Shown piece after piece: positions 14,449 to 14,480 of a DNA stretch of 14,480 nucleotides. The stretch covers positions 1 to 14,480 of the forward strand of contig DXXH01000068.1 in the NCBI GenBank assembly GCA_019416395.1, given 5' to 3'. Each line of letters opens with the position of its first letter. Within the stretch, counting starts at the first letter, position 1. The stretch is from Clostridiales bacterium. GTDB taxonomy: Bacteria; Bacillota; Clostridia; Oscillospirales; Acutalibacteraceae. A program made the position numbers and the translations under genes. A model generated the notes under the pieces. That model had not been told where the DNA came from and did not search any database. It saw only the letters and a program-made list of their open reading frames with translations.

Positions 14449-14480
14449 GAAATTGGCCGGATCCGTGGAAGTTTTCCTTC

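Noticed and set aside
1..14480. CRISPR array, insertion sequence, prophage or defence system
   Set aside because: No regularly spaced repeats, transposase, integrase or nuclease-like gene is present on either strand.

Overview
The window looks like chromosomal DNA of a Gram-positive, probably anaerobic gut bacterium of the class Clostridia, plausibly Oscillospirales/Ruminococcaceae. Grounds for this are the moderately GC-rich genes, strong AGGAG-type ribosome binding sites, a single-chain 1,252-residue PurL, an encoded tRNA CCA end, a YhfC-type membrane protein, and a Clostridia-like set of GT2 and GT-C glycosyltransferases. The genus cannot be fixed from sequence alone. No prophage, insertion sequence, CRISPR array, integrase or toxin-antitoxin module is visible.

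Layout. Positions 1-350 hold an RNA-gene patch: a minus-strand tRNA-Val(GAC)-like gene with a promoter and terminator but lacking most of its T arm, a plus-strand tRNA/tmRNA T-arm-like fragment, a 13-bp direct repeat and several terminators. A near-consensus promoter at 470-498 then drives a roughly 213-nt structured leader and a membrane GT2 glycosyltransferase (718-2013). The 299-bp gap 2014-2312 contains a 15-bp stem hairpin and a diverged 36-nt direct repeat. Next comes a two-gene plus-strand unit, purL (2313-6071) and alr (6084-7274), closed by a terminator shared with a convergent minus-strand unit. That unit is lacZ (11200-8210) followed 15 nt later by a YhfC-type intramembrane protease (8194-7385). 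From a divergent intergenic region facing lacZ runs a 1,025-residue membrane protein (11371-14448) that fuses two GT-C glycosyltransferase modules around an extracytoplasmic discoidin-like domain.

How the genes relate. purL (purine synthesis) and alr (D-alanine for peptidoglycan) are basic metabolism placed head to tail. lacZ is a cytoplasmic beta-galactosidase without a visible transporter or regulator nearby. The GT2 enzyme and the double GT-C protein both point to building or decorating a surface glycan, but they are separate units 9 kb apart and no shared pathway can be shown.

The most unusual items are the T-arm-deleted tRNA gene, the double GT-C fusion, the structured leader of the GT2 gene, and the dyad overlapping the lacZ/GT-C divergent control region. 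None of these is proof of a new system. The rest of the window is ordinary housekeeping and accessory metabolism.
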